From Novosphingobium sp. (lineage in GTDB: Bacteria > Pseudomonadota > Alphaproteobacteria > Sphingomonadales > Sphingomonadaceae): a stretch of DNA of 64,000 bases. The position numbers and the translations under genes are program-made. The notes under the pieces were generated by a model that saw nothing but the letters and a program-made list of their open reading frames with translations, searched no databases and was not told where the DNA came from. Positions 33,900 to 42,244 of the stretch are shown piece after piece; the first letter of the stretch is position 1; each line of letters opens with the position of its first letter. The stretch spans positions 124,001-188,000 of the forward strand of contig NZ_JBCNLP010000005.1 in NCBI RefSeq assembly GCF_039595395.1. Direction: 5' to 3'.

Positions 33900-34110
33900 G
33901 CCCGTCTGCCTCGCTCCATCGACGAAGCATTCGGGCGCACAAGTCTCGGCCGTGCTACCCCGTGCCGGAGGATTCGGGACGGCAGCTTCCCCGCCCCGGC
34001 CCACATCTCCAGCCACCACGCCGCATAGCGACTCCGACATCCAAGGCTGGCTCGCCAATCCATCGGGATGGACCGTCAGCGAAGTCAGACCGGCACGCTC
34101 ACTTGGCCCA
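33900..34110 (+). pseudogene. AlpA-type regulator fragment 1
   Basis: One frame gives IDEAFGRTSLGRATPCRRIR and DGSFPAPAHISSHHAA then a stop. The next frame continues SDSDIQGWLANPSGWTVSEV. Joined, they read like a MerR/AlpA-type helix-turn-helix protein (GLGRATLYRRIRDGSFPAP, then WRDSDIQGWLANP). The expected TGGCGC at the junction is TAGC, so a stop and a 2-base loss occur near 34026. These proteins regulate excision or transfer of integrated elements. Confidence 0.5.
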
Positions 34111-34145
34111 CGAGGGCGAAGCCTTTCGAGCGTGCCGGTTTTCCT

Positions 34146-34739
34146 TCAGGCAAGGTCATCGTTGATCAGCTCATACCCCGTTACAAGGCGCACCTGGGCC
34201 AGCAAGTCGCGAAGCAGACCACGCACATCCTCGACCGTAAAACCGGGGTCCTTGGGCATGCCATAATGATGGATGCTCTGCCCGTTCCATCGCCAGTAAG
34301 GGGTCAGGACGGCGGCAAGGCGTGCCATGTCCGGGCAGCGATGATTCAGGCCCGTGGCATTGGCATAGGCCAGTGAATTGGCCACCCGATGTCCAATGCG
34401 CTGGGCACACCAGCGGTCGGGGAAGCCCACTTTGAGAAGGTGCGCCGAAAGCCCGAGCTGGGCCGTGATCCCGGCCTTGTAATAGACGTCGCTCATGTCG
34501 GTTTCGAGCGGGAAGTCTCGGCGCGGGAAGAACGCCTCGGCGTTCTCGTAGCGGCCCTCGCCTTCCTCGTTGCTTTCAGGCGTCGGGACCAGGGCCACGG
34601 GCGGATCGTTCAAACTGTCGAAGAGCTCGGCCAGCGAGGCATTCTTTGTCGCGATACCCAGATGAAGTCGATTGATGCCCTTGAGCCCCGTCCTGCGGCT
34701 CGAGATCCTGGGTTCGGGCGTGGAAGTCATCTTATCCAT
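34146..34739 (-). CDS. Hypothetical protein of the mobile region
   Basis: The 197-residue protein is not recognised. The start at 34739 has GGAAGG 5 nt upstream. It is soluble, with a middle acidic stretch (PTPESNEEGEGRYENAEAFF) and a conserved-looking C-terminal half with HRVANSLAYANATGLNHRCP and VRGLLRDLLAQVRLV. No catalytic motif or membrane segment is evident. Proteins of this kind sit in plasmid and ICE cargo regions of sphingomonads, but I cannot assign a role. Confidence 0.55.
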   Translation of the reverse strand: MDKMTSTPEPRISSRRTGLKGINRLHLGIATKNASLAELFDSLNDPPVALVPTPESNEEGEGRYENAEAFFPRRDFPLETDMSDVYYKAGITAQLGLSAHLLKVGFPDRWCAQRIGHRVANSLAYANATGLNHRCPDMARLAAVLTPYWRWNGQSIHHYGMPKDPGFTVEDVRGLLRDLLAQVRLVTGYELINDDLA

Positions 34740-35114
34740 ACACACCTTCCGTTCCGCATCACAGCGGGTTGGCGGAAGCGAGGGACTGATGCGGTATAAA
34801 GATCCCGAAACTCCCGCGCGCTGGGCGCGGGAGGAACCGGGGCTGGTAAGATGACAAGAGACACCCGCCGCCGTCTTTACCCTTGCGGGCTGGACATGCA
34901 CGACGGCACCCCGGAAATCATGGATTCCGAGTTGCTTCTCTTGTCGGGATTACCAGTCCCGGCGCAGCCTTTTGCGCAACGCCCGAGCAGCATAGCATCG
35001 CGCAAGTTGTTCGCCAAGCGACCGTGAAAATTGGGATAAATTTGACGTCACCACTGCTCCCGTGTGCTAGAATTCCGGGCCGATTGGTCATCCACAACAT
35101 GCATGGAGGTATCC
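34740..35114. other. Intergenic region upstream of the DUF6429 gene
   Basis: No gene is visible. A TTGACG at 35042-35047 and TAGAAT at 35068-35073 resemble -35 and -10 boxes, but their 20-bp spacing is long. They could drive the DUF6429 gene at 35115. Confidence 0.35.
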
Positions 35115-35417
35115 ATGAACAGACCGGAGATCGACCCGGACCTGATCGATGAAGCGGTGCTCGCGCTGCTCTATTTGACGCTACATCGTGAGAACGGCCC
35201 CGCCCCGGTCTGGCGCGCGTGGAAATCCTTCGACTGGGACGCATTGAGCAGACTTCACGACAAGGAACTGATCCTCGATCCGGTCGGCAAGGCCAAGTCC
35301 GTCATGATGACCGAGGAGGGGCAACGGCGCAGCGAAGAGGCCTTCCATCGCCTCTTCGCGCGAAGGGCGCCCCAAGCCAAAACGGCGAGCGAGAGCGGGC
35401 AGAAAAAAGCCCCCTGA
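35115..35417 (+). CDS. DUF6429 family protein
   Basis: The 100-residue protein (IDPDLIDEAVLALLYLTLHR, VWRAWKSFDWDALSRLHDKE and GKAKSVMMTEEGQRRSEEAF) matches a small family I know as DUF6429. It is common on rhizobial and sphingomonad plasmids and often next to transposases. GGAGG lies 5 nt before ATG 35115. Predicted all-helical, winged-helix-like; no known biochemistry. Its stop codon lies within the stem of a terminator. Confidence 0.7.
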   Translation: MNRPEIDPDLIDEAVLALLYLTLHRENGPAPVWRAWKSFDWDALSRLHDKELILDPVGKAKSVMMTEEGQRRSEEAFHRLFARRAPQAKTASESGQKKAP

Positions 35418-35436
35418 GGCAAGCTCAGGGGGCTTT
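35407..35436 (+). terminator. Rho-independent terminator of the DUF6429 gene
   Basis: AAGCCCCCTGAG (35407-35418) pairs perfectly with CTCAGGGGGCTT (35424-35435) around a 5-nt loop, with A-rich sequence before and TTT at the end. The arrangement could work in both directions, ending the convergent minus-strand gene too. Confidence 0.75.
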
Positions 35437-35481
35437 CGCATTCTTGGAAAATATGGGGGGTGGAGGTCGGCTTCGGCGCCG

Positions 35482-36177
35482 TCACGGATAGGTGATCCAG
35501 CGGCGCCACCAGTGCCGACGCGGATCACGAAGGTTGCAGTCCAGATTGTAGAGCGCCCTTCCGAAAAGCTTCATGACCTTCTCATCGGACCTCCCGATCT
35601 TCTCGCCGATCTCAGCATAGGACATATCGTCCACGCTCACGGCGAGGAACACGTCCCGCTCCAGGCCGGACAAACGTGCCAGCGCGCCATGCACGCGGGC
35701 GACGGTCTCGGGATCTGGCGGCGGCCCTGCGTGCCGCCGCTTGTTGAATCTGAAGCCGGCCCTCGCCCGTTCGTAAGCGCGCTTTGACCGCGCACTCATG
35801 GCCAGACTGGTCCTGACCTGTTCCAGATAGTCAGCGGGCATGGCCGCGATATGCTCGCGCCACAGTTCCATGCCGGATTGCGAGTGATGCAAATGCTCGA
35901 AAGCCTTGGCGAACTGACGCCTTACCTGTTTGCGGGACAGGCCGGTCTGCTCACAAATCTCCGCCACGGAAAGGTCATGGAACTGCCGGGCAATGAAGAT
36001 GTCGCGGGCCAATTTCGGCATCGCCGCGAAGATCGCATCCATCGCTTCGATGCCGGGCTCGGCGCCATCCGGTGCTCTGTCGGCGCCTTCGCTCGCAGCA
36101 GGTGTAACGTGATCTTGGGGTGCTCCATCGCCAGTGTGGAACGGACCGGGCTCTTCGCCCCTATCCGCCCCGCTCAT
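35482..36177 (-). CDS. Protein with two sigma-70 region-4-like HTH domains
   Basis: The 231-residue protein has an acidic N-terminal 45 residues and then two similar helix-turn-helix units. The first is LARDIFIARQFHDLSVAEIC with EQTGLSRKQVRRQFAKAFEH. The second is LERDVFLAVSVDDMSYAEIG with EKIGRSDEKVMKLFGRALYN. Each looks like sigma region 4 (-35 recognition), but no region 2 is present, so it is unlikely to be a complete sigma factor. A plasmid-borne transcription regulator is the best guess. Its ATG overlaps the ardC stop by 4 bp, so it is translated with the ArdC fragment. Confidence 0.65.
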   Translation of the reverse strand: MSGADRGEEPGPFHTGDGAPQDHVTPAASEGADRAPDGAEPGIEAMDAIFAAMPKLARDIFIARQFHDLSVAEICEQTGLSRKQVRRQFAKAFEHLHHSQSGMELWREHIAAMPADYLEQVRTSLAMSARSKRAYERARAGFRFNKRRHAGPPPDPETVARVHGALARLSGLERDVFLAVSVDDMSYAEIGEKIGRSDEKVMKLFGRALYNLDCNLRDPRRHWWRRWITYP

Positions 36178-37544
36178 GCCACCTCTCCCGCATCAATTGC
36201 AGCATCGGCGCCGGGCCGAAACGCCAGCAGATAATCAGCCGCCTTGCTCGCCTGACTGGCCGCCCGGAAGATCGCCCGGTTGTCGCCCTTGAGCACCTCC
36301 AGCCAGCAGGCGATATAGTCCGCATGCCGCACCGTTGGCACGATACCCAAGGCCGCGCAGGTGAAGGCGCTGCACAGCTCCGCGACCAGCTCCTCCCGTC
36401 CATATGAGGCAGTGCCAAAGCCCCCAGTCTGATCGCGATCCAACCGGGAGGGATGGCCCGTCCAGTGGCCATTATGCCGATATCGGCATAAGTGTCATAA
36501 TGCCGTATCTTGGATTATGCCGAATGGGACGCGAAAAAGCGCCGAATTCGGCGGGTTTTCCTCACGCGCATTCGGCATAATCCTGCAACTTTTGCCGGTT
36601 CGACCCATCGAGCCAATGCGATGCCATGTGTTTACCGCACGCGGGAAATGGCCAGATTTGAGCACTTTAAAATTTGCGTATTCTGGTTGTGCTTGGCAGG
36701 GCCAAAAATTGATGTGGGATGGGCGCGCCTGCCCGAACATTATGCCGCACGGCGAACTGCGAAAACATGGAGAGCCGGCCAATTGGAGGCTTTCGCGCGG
36801 CATAATCCCGGATGCGGCATTATGGCCAAGCTCATGCAGCACGGTGCGGTAGTAATTGATGGGCTCGATGAAAGCGGCCTGCAACGGCACCTCGATCCGA
36901 TCAGCGCGCGGTCGGTAGCATGCATTCGGCGATCCGACGGCAATGTTCGCCCCGCTTGCCGCGATCAGCGCTTCGGCCTCCGGGATGGTCACCAGATCGA
37001 CGCGCTGTTCGCGGTCCTCCGGCTCATAGAGATGATCCGGCAACCCGTCACATTGCGCGACGTTGAAGACCGTGAAGCGCTTCAGGAAAGCAACCTTGCG
37101 CACCTCATCACCGCCCCCCGATGATGCGTCCGTATCCGCGCCCACGCCGCCATCGCCGCCCCGCGCATCCTTGGGCGTAAAGCGATCCGCATAGCAGACC
37201 GTCACGCCGCGCTCGCCCTTGCGGACATGGCCGCCCAGCGCCTCGGCCTGCTTGAACGTCAGCCAACGCTGCGCGGTGTACTCGCCATCGAACAGGGCCT
37301 GCCACAGGATCAGAATGTTGATCCCGCTGTAGGGCCTCCCGCTGCCCGCGTTTCTCGGGAAGCCCGCCAGCACAAAGGAATTATCCCAAGGCTGCACCCA
37401 AGGGAGCCGCCCCTCTTCCAGCTCCGCGACGATGCGCGCCGTCACCGTGGAATAGAGGTCCTCCATGGGCCGAGGCCGCGAAGCCTCCGCATGGGATTGG
37501 CCCGAACGTTCCGATTGCCTGCGCGAGGTATGATTGAAAGCCAT
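36174..37544 (-). pseudogene. ardC: ardC-like antirestriction/zincin gene split by an insertion
   Basis: The N-terminal part (YSTVTARIVAELEEGRLPWV, then KGERGVTVCYADRF and YYRTVLHELGH) is the ArdC single-strand DNA-binding domain plus the start of the zinc metallopeptidase domain. It is cut right after the HELGH zinc motif. The remainder (WTGHPSRLDRDQTGGFGTAS, then SAFTCAALGIVPTVRHADYI) resumes after a 353-bp insert at 36471-36823. The insert length plus the 4-bp duplication is a multiple of three, but stops within the insert end the frame at 36495. ArdC-type proteins protect incoming plasmid DNA from restriction. GGCAGGAG precedes the ATG at 37544. Confidence 0.8.
36471..36823. mobile_element. 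353-bp MITE-like element in ardC
   Basis: The element starts ATTATGCCGATATCGGC and, on the other strand, ATAATGCCGCATCCGG. It is flanked by GGCC on both sides (36467-36470 and 36824-36827), a 4-bp target duplication; removing element plus one GGCC restores the ardC frame. TTATGCCG or its complement CGGCATAA recurs at both ends and subterminally (for example 36473, 36485, 36516, 36576, 36742, 36798 and 36815, approximate). It encodes no protein of its own, so it must have been moved in trans. Confidence 0.75.
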
Positions 37545-37994
37545 GATCCTTCACTCCTGCCTAAACCGCCGCAAACCGGCGCCGGTCTGGCGGGTGGGCG
37601 GCAGGAGCGGACCAACAGGCACGTCGATGAAGGCGCGGCGCACCCTTGGGCCGCAACGAAGTGGAGGACCCCGGCTCCGCCGGGGTTGTGGCGCGCCGCG
37701 ACGGGACTACGGGGCAGCTCCGCCCACCCGCCAGACTGGGGCCGGAGGCCCACGCCAGCGCGCATCGCGCGCTGTCCGCCAGGACGGGCAAGGCCCGGCC
37801 CCGCGCCAGGGGCGCGGCCCTTCTCCCTTCCGCGTCAGCGATCGCAGCGGCTTGGCCGACGAGACGCCTCGGGCGACTCGGGTGGAGCGCAGCGGAACCA
37901 GAGCGCGGTTCGGCGCCCCGAACAGGGTGAGCGACAATAGCGACATGACAGCTCACGAGGGAATGCCGCCCTGACACCACCGCCCGATCGCCTG
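37545..37994. other. GC-rich gap with a strong hairpin
   Basis: Overlapping open frames exist on both strands because of high GC, but none has a ribosome site or a recognisable motif. ACCCCGGC (37668-37675) and GCCGGGGT (37679-37686) form a perfect hairpin with a 3-nt loop. Such GC-rich tracts are common in sphingomonad plasmid backbones (recalled). Confidence 0.4.
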
Positions 37995-38203
37995 ATGCGC
38001 CTCAAGGAGGTTCTGGAACTGACCAGCCGGCGCCGCGCGCCCCCTCTACCGCAAAATTCAGGATGGCACCTTTCCCCGGCAGGTCCGCATCTCAGAGCGG
38101 GGTTCCGCATGGCGCGAATCCGCCATTCGGGCCTGGCTCGAAAATCCCACACTTTGGTCAGCCAGCGAGGCCCGATCGAGCAAGACCTCAGGCGCTTGCT
38201 AGC
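37995..38203 (+). pseudogene. AlpA-type transcriptional regulator, frameshifted
   Basis: The first frame starts MRLKEVLELTSRRRAP. A one-base shift in the CCCCC run at 38040-38044 moves to LYRKIQDGTFPRQVRISERG, then SAWRESAIRAWLENPTLWSA. Together this is an AlpA/prophage-regulatory helix-turn-helix protein of about 70 residues. One C too many breaks it. Such regulators usually control excision genes of integrated elements. Confidence 0.7.
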
Positions 38204-38380
38204 CCCAAACCCCGATTGCCCGAAACATCGTGCGCCGCACGGCCGGATGGTGGCTGCCCCGATCAGTTAACCGTCAAGGACACCAAGCTGAACATGACGA
38301 CCGCGCGGCCTTTCCACCCATCCGTTTTCACTTGGAGAGCACGCCTTCATGAGATCGGGCCAGGATCCTATATCGAGCCC

Positions 38381-38698
38381 ATGGCCGATACGCTTACCAC
38401 CAATGCGCGCAGCGAGCGCATGGTCCGGATCCGTGGACGGGACACCAAGCCCGAAATGCTTGTCCGCCGCATGCTTCACGCGATGGGCTACCGCTATCGG
38501 CGGCAAGCCAGGGATCTGCCCGGCTGGCCCGACATCGTGATGCGCAAGCGCCGCAAGGCCATTTTCGTGCATGGCTGCTTCTGGCACCGCCATCGCGCCC
38601 CCGAGTGCCGGCTGGCGCGCCTGCTCGAAAGTCGGCTCGATTTCTGGCTCCCGAAGCTGGAAGGCAAACGCGTTCTTGGCCCTGGGGCGGAAGAGTAA
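38381..38698 (+). CDS. vsr: Very short patch repair endonuclease (Vsr), C-terminally truncated
   Basis: The 105-residue protein matches Vsr: MVRIRGRDTKPEMLVRRMLH, then LPGWPDIVMRKRRKAIFVHG with the catalytic aspartate of PD, then CFWHRHRAPECRLARLLESR and FWLPKLEGKR. Vsr nicks DNA at T:G mismatches arising from deamination of 5-methylcytosine. Family members are about 140-150 residues; this one ends shortly after KLEGKR, so the last 35-45 residues are missing. No cytosine methyltransferase gene, the usual partner, is next to it. It is probably an inactive remnant at the edge of the mobile segment. Confidence 0.75.
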   Translation: MADTLTTNARSERMVRIRGRDTKPEMLVRRMLHAMGYRYRRQARDLPGWPDIVMRKRRKAIFVHGCFWHRHRAPECRLARLLESRLDFWLPKLEGKRVLGPGAEE

Positions 38699-38719
38699 GG
38701 CGGGCCGGCCAAACCGGCC

Positions 38720-39289
38720 TCATGCGTCGTGCATTTGGTCGAGCCAGTCAGCCATGATGCGCTTTGCTTCAGGCAGGTCCGCGGCATTGTAGCAGCCCGC
38801 CATGGTGCGCAGGCCAATGAGGATGCGGCAGCCCACACCTGCAGCCTGAGCTGCCTGCATGTCGCTGGAATTGTCTCCGATCATGGCCGAGACGCTCAGA
38901 TCCAGATCGAAATCTTCCGCAGCCTGTAGCAGCATCCCCGGCGCCGGCTTGCGCCACGGGTGGTCGGCGCGCCATTGCCCTTGCCCTGCCGTGGGGTGAT
39001 AAGGGCAATGATAGACACGATCGATCGGCGCGCCTGCCTCGGCAAAGCGGTCCATCATCCAGCCCGTCAAAGAGGCGAAATCGGCTTCGGAATACAATCC
39101 TCGGCCGATCCCGCTCTGATTGGTAACGACCATGACGGCCATACCCCTTTGGCGGGCTTCGCGAACCAGTTCAAACACACCGGGCATGAAGGCGAAATCC
39201 TCCATGCGATGGACGTAACCGCGATCCTCATTGATGACGCCGTCGCGATCAAGTAACAGCGCCGCTCGCTTGCCATTCTGGCGGGTCAT
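38720..39289 (-). CDS. gmhB: D-glycero-D-manno-heptose 1,7-bisphosphate 7-phosphatase (GmhB-like)
   Basis: The 189-residue HAD-family protein has ALLLDRDGVINEDRGYVHRM (nucleophile Asp), VVTNQSGIGRGLYSEADF (motif II), WRKPAPGML (motif III Lys) and SAMIGDNSSDMQAAQAAGVG (motif IV). It dephosphorylates heptose 1,7-bisphosphate in ADP-heptose synthesis. The zinc loop of many GmhB proteins (CxHx..CxC) is only half present: HCPYHP is there, but the second Cys pair is replaced by DHPW, as in zinc-free subtypes. Its ATG overlaps the hldD stop (ATGA), so it is the last gene of the capsule operon. Confidence 0.85.
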   Translation of the reverse strand: MTRQNGKRAALLLDRDGVINEDRGYVHRMEDFAFMPGVFELVREARQRGMAVMVVTNQSGIGRGLYSEADFASLTGWMMDRFAEAGAPIDRVYHCPYHPTAGQGQWRADHPWRKPAPGMLLQAAEDFDLDLSVSAMIGDNSSDMQAAQAAGVGCRILIGLRTMAGCYNAADLPEAKRIMADWLDQMHDA

Positions 39290-40269
39290 ACGTAGCGGTC
39301 GGCCTGTTGCAGCATCTCCACGTAGCGGGCTACCCCTTGTTCCACATCGAGAAAGGGCCGATCATAGCCCGCCGCCCGCAGATTGGTCAGCGATGCCTCG
39401 GTAAAATACTGATATCTATCGCGAATTTCTTCCGGCATGGGCACGTATTTGATGTTGGGCTCCTGCCCACAGGCCCGGAACAGGGCGCCGATCAATTCGG
39501 CAAAGGATTGAGCGCGGCCCGTGCCCACGTTGAAAATGCCAACCTTGGGCGCCTGTTCCTCATCCATGAACCAGCGCATCACATTCACCACATCTTCAAC
39601 ATGGATGAAATCGCGAAGCTGGCCCCCATCGCTGTAGCCTTCGCGGTGGCTCTTGAACATGTCGACAACCTGCCCGTTTCTGGCCTTTTCAAAATTTTTG
39701 GCGACCACGGACATCATACCTTCCTTATGATATTCGTTGGGCCCATAAACGTTGAAGAATTTCATGCCGATGCATTTGGGAGGCAGGAGTTTGCCTTGCT
39801 CCGCCCGCTCCGCAACAATGCGGTCGATGGTGTGCTTGCTCCAGCCATACAGGTTCAGCGGGCGCAGCTTGCCAAGAGCCTCTGTGGAAAAATCGTCCAC
39901 AAATCCGTTTTCGCCGTCACCATAGGTGGCTGCGGAGGAGGCGTAAATCAACGGCACCTGATGCTGTGTGCACCAGTCGACAAGATCAAGGGTTGCGCGA
40001 AAGTTGGTCCGCAAGATCTCGTCACCGTCCCGGGCCGTGGTGGCCGAATTGGCGCCCATGTGGAAGACGGCGGACACCTTCACCTGCTCCAGTTTGGTCA
40101 TCAGCTGTTCGGGTGGAACAAAATCCTGAAAGGCGGCCTTGCGCAGGTTCTGCCATCGCTGGTCGCTCAGCAGCCAGTCACAAAGCAGAAGATCGGTATG
40201 CCCGGCCTTGTTGAGGGCATGGACGAGATAGGAGCCGATAAAGCCAGCAGCGCCGGTTACGAGAATCAT
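39286..40269 (-). CDS. hldD: ADP-L-glycero-D-manno-heptose 6-epimerase
   Basis: The 327-residue extended SDR begins MILVTGAAGFIGSYLVHALN (NAD(P)-binding GxxGxxG). It has SSAATYGDGENGF and the catalytic YGWSKHTID (YxxxK), then the HldD-typical KFFNVYGPNEYHKEGMMSVV and VEQGVARYVEML. It epimerises ADP-D,D-heptose to ADP-L,D-heptose. Length and motifs are standard for HldD/RfaD. It overlaps gmhB by 4 bp and follows a methyltransferase gene by 27 bp. With hldE it gives the last three steps of ADP-heptose supply in this locus. Confidence 0.92.
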   Translation of the reverse strand: MILVTGAAGFIGSYLVHALNKAGHTDLLLCDWLLSDQRWQNLRKAAFQDFVPPEQLMTKLEQVKVSAVFHMGANSATTARDGDEILRTNFRATLDLVDWCTQHQVPLIYASSAATYGDGENGFVDDFSTEALGKLRPLNLYGWSKHTIDRIVAERAEQGKLLPPKCIGMKFFNVYGPNEYHKEGMMSVVAKNFEKARNGQVVDMFKSHREGYSDGGQLRDFIHVEDVVNVMRWFMDEEQAPKVGIFNVGTGRAQSFAELIGALFRACGQEPNIKYVPMPEEIRDRYQYFTEASLTNLRAAGYDRPFLDVEQGVARYVEMLQQADRYV

Positions 40270-40296
40270 GATATGAATTTATCCCACGAGTTGGAA

Positions 40297-41058
40297 TCAG
40301 GATTTGGTTTCTTTCAAGGCCTGTATCTCTTCGTCGCGCCGGCGCACTTCTTCTTCCAGATAGAAACTGCGCTGACGCGCCTCGATCAATTGATAATGGA
40401 TCCTCTGGTACAATTTGGGTGCGGCCGCTAAGTCGTGGTCGAAAGATTGGGTCGCAATGTCGGCTGCAATCGCGGAATAATCGCCCAGCGGCCGCCTCAC
40501 CAGCTGTTCGTACATATCGGCGGGATTGACGCAAGGCTCCGTACGCTTGACGGCACTGACATTGAGCGACATGGCGCAATGGTCGCCATCGTAACGGGGA
40601 ACCCATCCGTTGGATGCGTCGCCAAATGGAGAATTCCACCAGTTAAAGTCGGAATAGCCAAGAGACTCCAGGATATCGACAATCATTCCAGCGGTAAAAC
40701 CGTAGCGATGTTGCTCGAAGCGGTTTTCTCGCCCACCAACGCCATAAATCAGCCCCATGACATGAAACACGCTGTCGCCCGAAAGGACCATGCGCATCAA
40801 CGATGACATATCAGGAATTGAAATACGCAGCTTGCCGCCGATTTTCAGAACTCTGGTGAACTCTGCGATGGCCTTGAAACTGTCGGGCCAGTCGATGTGC
40901 TCAAGGACATGGCCTGCCACAACTTCATCTGCGGAGTTGCTCTCGATTTGCGGCATGTTGGTAACGTCTGCAACAATATCAGGTGAATGCGTGTCATCGA
41001 TATCCACGGTCTTGAAGCCGTCCGGCTTATATTTCTGGGCGCCAACATATAGCTTCAT
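40297..41058 (-). CDS. SAM-dependent methyltransferase with C-terminal coiled coil
   Basis: The 253-residue protein starts MKLYVGAQKYKPDGFKTVDI and shows a class I methyltransferase core: DIVADVTNMPQIESNSADEV, GHVLEHIDWPDSFKAIAEF, and RVLKIGGKLRISIPDM. The last 45 residues are charged and probably coiled coil (FYLEEEVRRRDEEIQALKET). The classical GxGxG is replaced by YVGAQKY, as in several polysaccharide-associated methyltransferases. Methylation of a sugar or glycan end in capsule assembly is likely by context. Confidence 0.75.
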   Translation of the reverse strand: MKLYVGAQKYKPDGFKTVDIDDTHSPDIVADVTNMPQIESNSADEVVAGHVLEHIDWPDSFKAIAEFTRVLKIGGKLRISIPDMSSLMRMVLSGDSVFHVMGLIYGVGGRENRFEQHRYGFTAGMIVDILESLGYSDFNWWNSPFGDASNGWVPRYDGDHCAMSLNVSAVKRTEPCVNPADMYEQLVRRPLGDYSAIAADIATQSFDHDLAAAPKLYQRIHYQLIEARQRSFYLEEEVRRRDEEIQALKETKS

Positions 41059-41074
41059 GACTTTTATCCTGTAA

Positions 41075-42244
41075 TTAGATATTCCAGATGCGGATGAGGT
41101 CGAACTTTACTGCCCGGCCATAGGTACCAGACAGCTCGACATGCAGCAGCTTGAGCGGATCGTGATCCAGACCGGCGGGTACACGCAAGACGAGACAGCA
41201 ATTTTCCCCAGCCCGGTGCAGCATGACAGGCAGGGCATGCCCGCCCAGTGACGCCGCACCGACCAGATCATCGCCTGCCTGGACAGCGATCATCTCCACC
41301 ATGATAAAGGGAGAGTGGCGCACCCTCGCCGGGCTGATAATGGTGAAATTGCCGCCGGGCAGTGTCAACCAGCCATCGGGGGAAGGCATGGCCGAACTGT
41401 TGACCAGCAGTTGCGCCGCCGGCGAAAAGGGGCGCATCTCGGTTACCACGTCCAGTCGGTCGCGAGCGTGCCAGTCGCCGATCTGGCGATAATGGGTCTG
41501 GATCGCGCTCTCGGCTTGCTGCCGGATCTGCTGGGCGCCCGTGGCTGAAAGGCGAGACGATGCATGGGGCTGGGAGAGCGGCTGTTTGTGCCAGTTGCGC
41601 ATGGGCCATTCCGCCAGCTCGGCAGGGGCGGCCAGCCAGAACAGGCGGTATGTATCCAGCCCTTCCTGCTGCAACCACGCCCGGAAAGGCTCCGCCTGCC
41701 AACGCCCGCCCTTGATGAAACGCCCTTTCAACTCGGGCCTTTCGCGCAGCACCAGCACGCCCAGCGCGGGCATGCGGGTCAGCCAGGCATTGACCACCGG
41801 GCGCAGCAGGGCCTGTCGCAAGGCACCATCAACAAAATGCCACAGGCGGTGTTCGCAGATGCCGTGCAACACCAGCCATTGCAGCCCGGCTTCCAGCGAA
41901 AAGCGGCCCTTTTCGCGGAAATGGGCTACAAGATCGCTGCGGCCCAGAATGGCGGCTAGCAACATGATGTTGACCGGAACGGCTCCACCCATCGCTGTGG
42001 CTGCTGTGGTCGCTGCCAGGCCGGCGGTGGCGTGCGTGTCCCACCGCACACGCATGGCGCCAAAATCGCCCGATGCGGCGTGCAGAAGATCGGCCCCCAC
42101 CGCCGCGACAAAGGCGTGGGGCACGCTGTCTGCGGCTTGGCGAGGGCGCGCCGCCAGCGCGGTTTCCAGGCCCGAGATCAACGCATTGTGATCGACGAAA
42201 GAGCGGAACGTATCTGCTGAAACGTCAATCACGCTGGCCGCCAT
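41075..42244 (-). CDS. Large unknown protein of the capsule locus
   Basis: The 389-residue protein is not recognised. The N-terminal half is alpha-helical and alanine-rich; the C-terminal part has beta character (GNFTIISPARVRHSPFIMVE, GAENCCLVLRVPAGLDHDP-like strands, LSGTYGRAVKFDLIRIWNI). The segment near residues 65-110 is hydrophobic but reads like buried helices rather than a membrane anchor. It overlaps the glycosyltransferase gene upstream by 20 bp and precedes a methyltransferase by 16 bp. It belongs to the same transcript and probably contributes to capsule chain or lipid-anchor synthesis. Confidence 0.6.
   Translation of the reverse strand: MAASVIDVSADTFRSFVDHNALISGLETALAARPRQAADSVPHAFVAAVGADLLHAASGDFGAMRVRWDTHATAGLAATTAATAMGGAVPVNIMLLAAILGRSDLVAHFREKGRFSLEAGLQWLVLHGICEHRLWHFVDGALRQALLRPVVNAWLTRMPALGVLVLRERPELKGRFIKGGRWQAEPFRAWLQQEGLDTYRLFWLAAPAELAEWPMRNWHKQPLSQPHASSRLSATGAQQIRQQAESAIQTHYRQIGDWHARDRLDVVTEMRPFSPAAQLLVNSSAMPSPDGWLTLPGGNFTIISPARVRHSPFIMVEMIAVQAGDDLVGAASLGGHALPVMLHRAGENCCLVLRVPAGLDHDPLKLLHVELSGTYGRAVKFDLIRIWNI

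Noticed and set aside
37545..37994. Overlapping open frames on both strands between ardC and the AlpA fragment
   Set aside because: High GC alone explains them; translations are Arg/Pro/Ala-rich and unlike known proteins.
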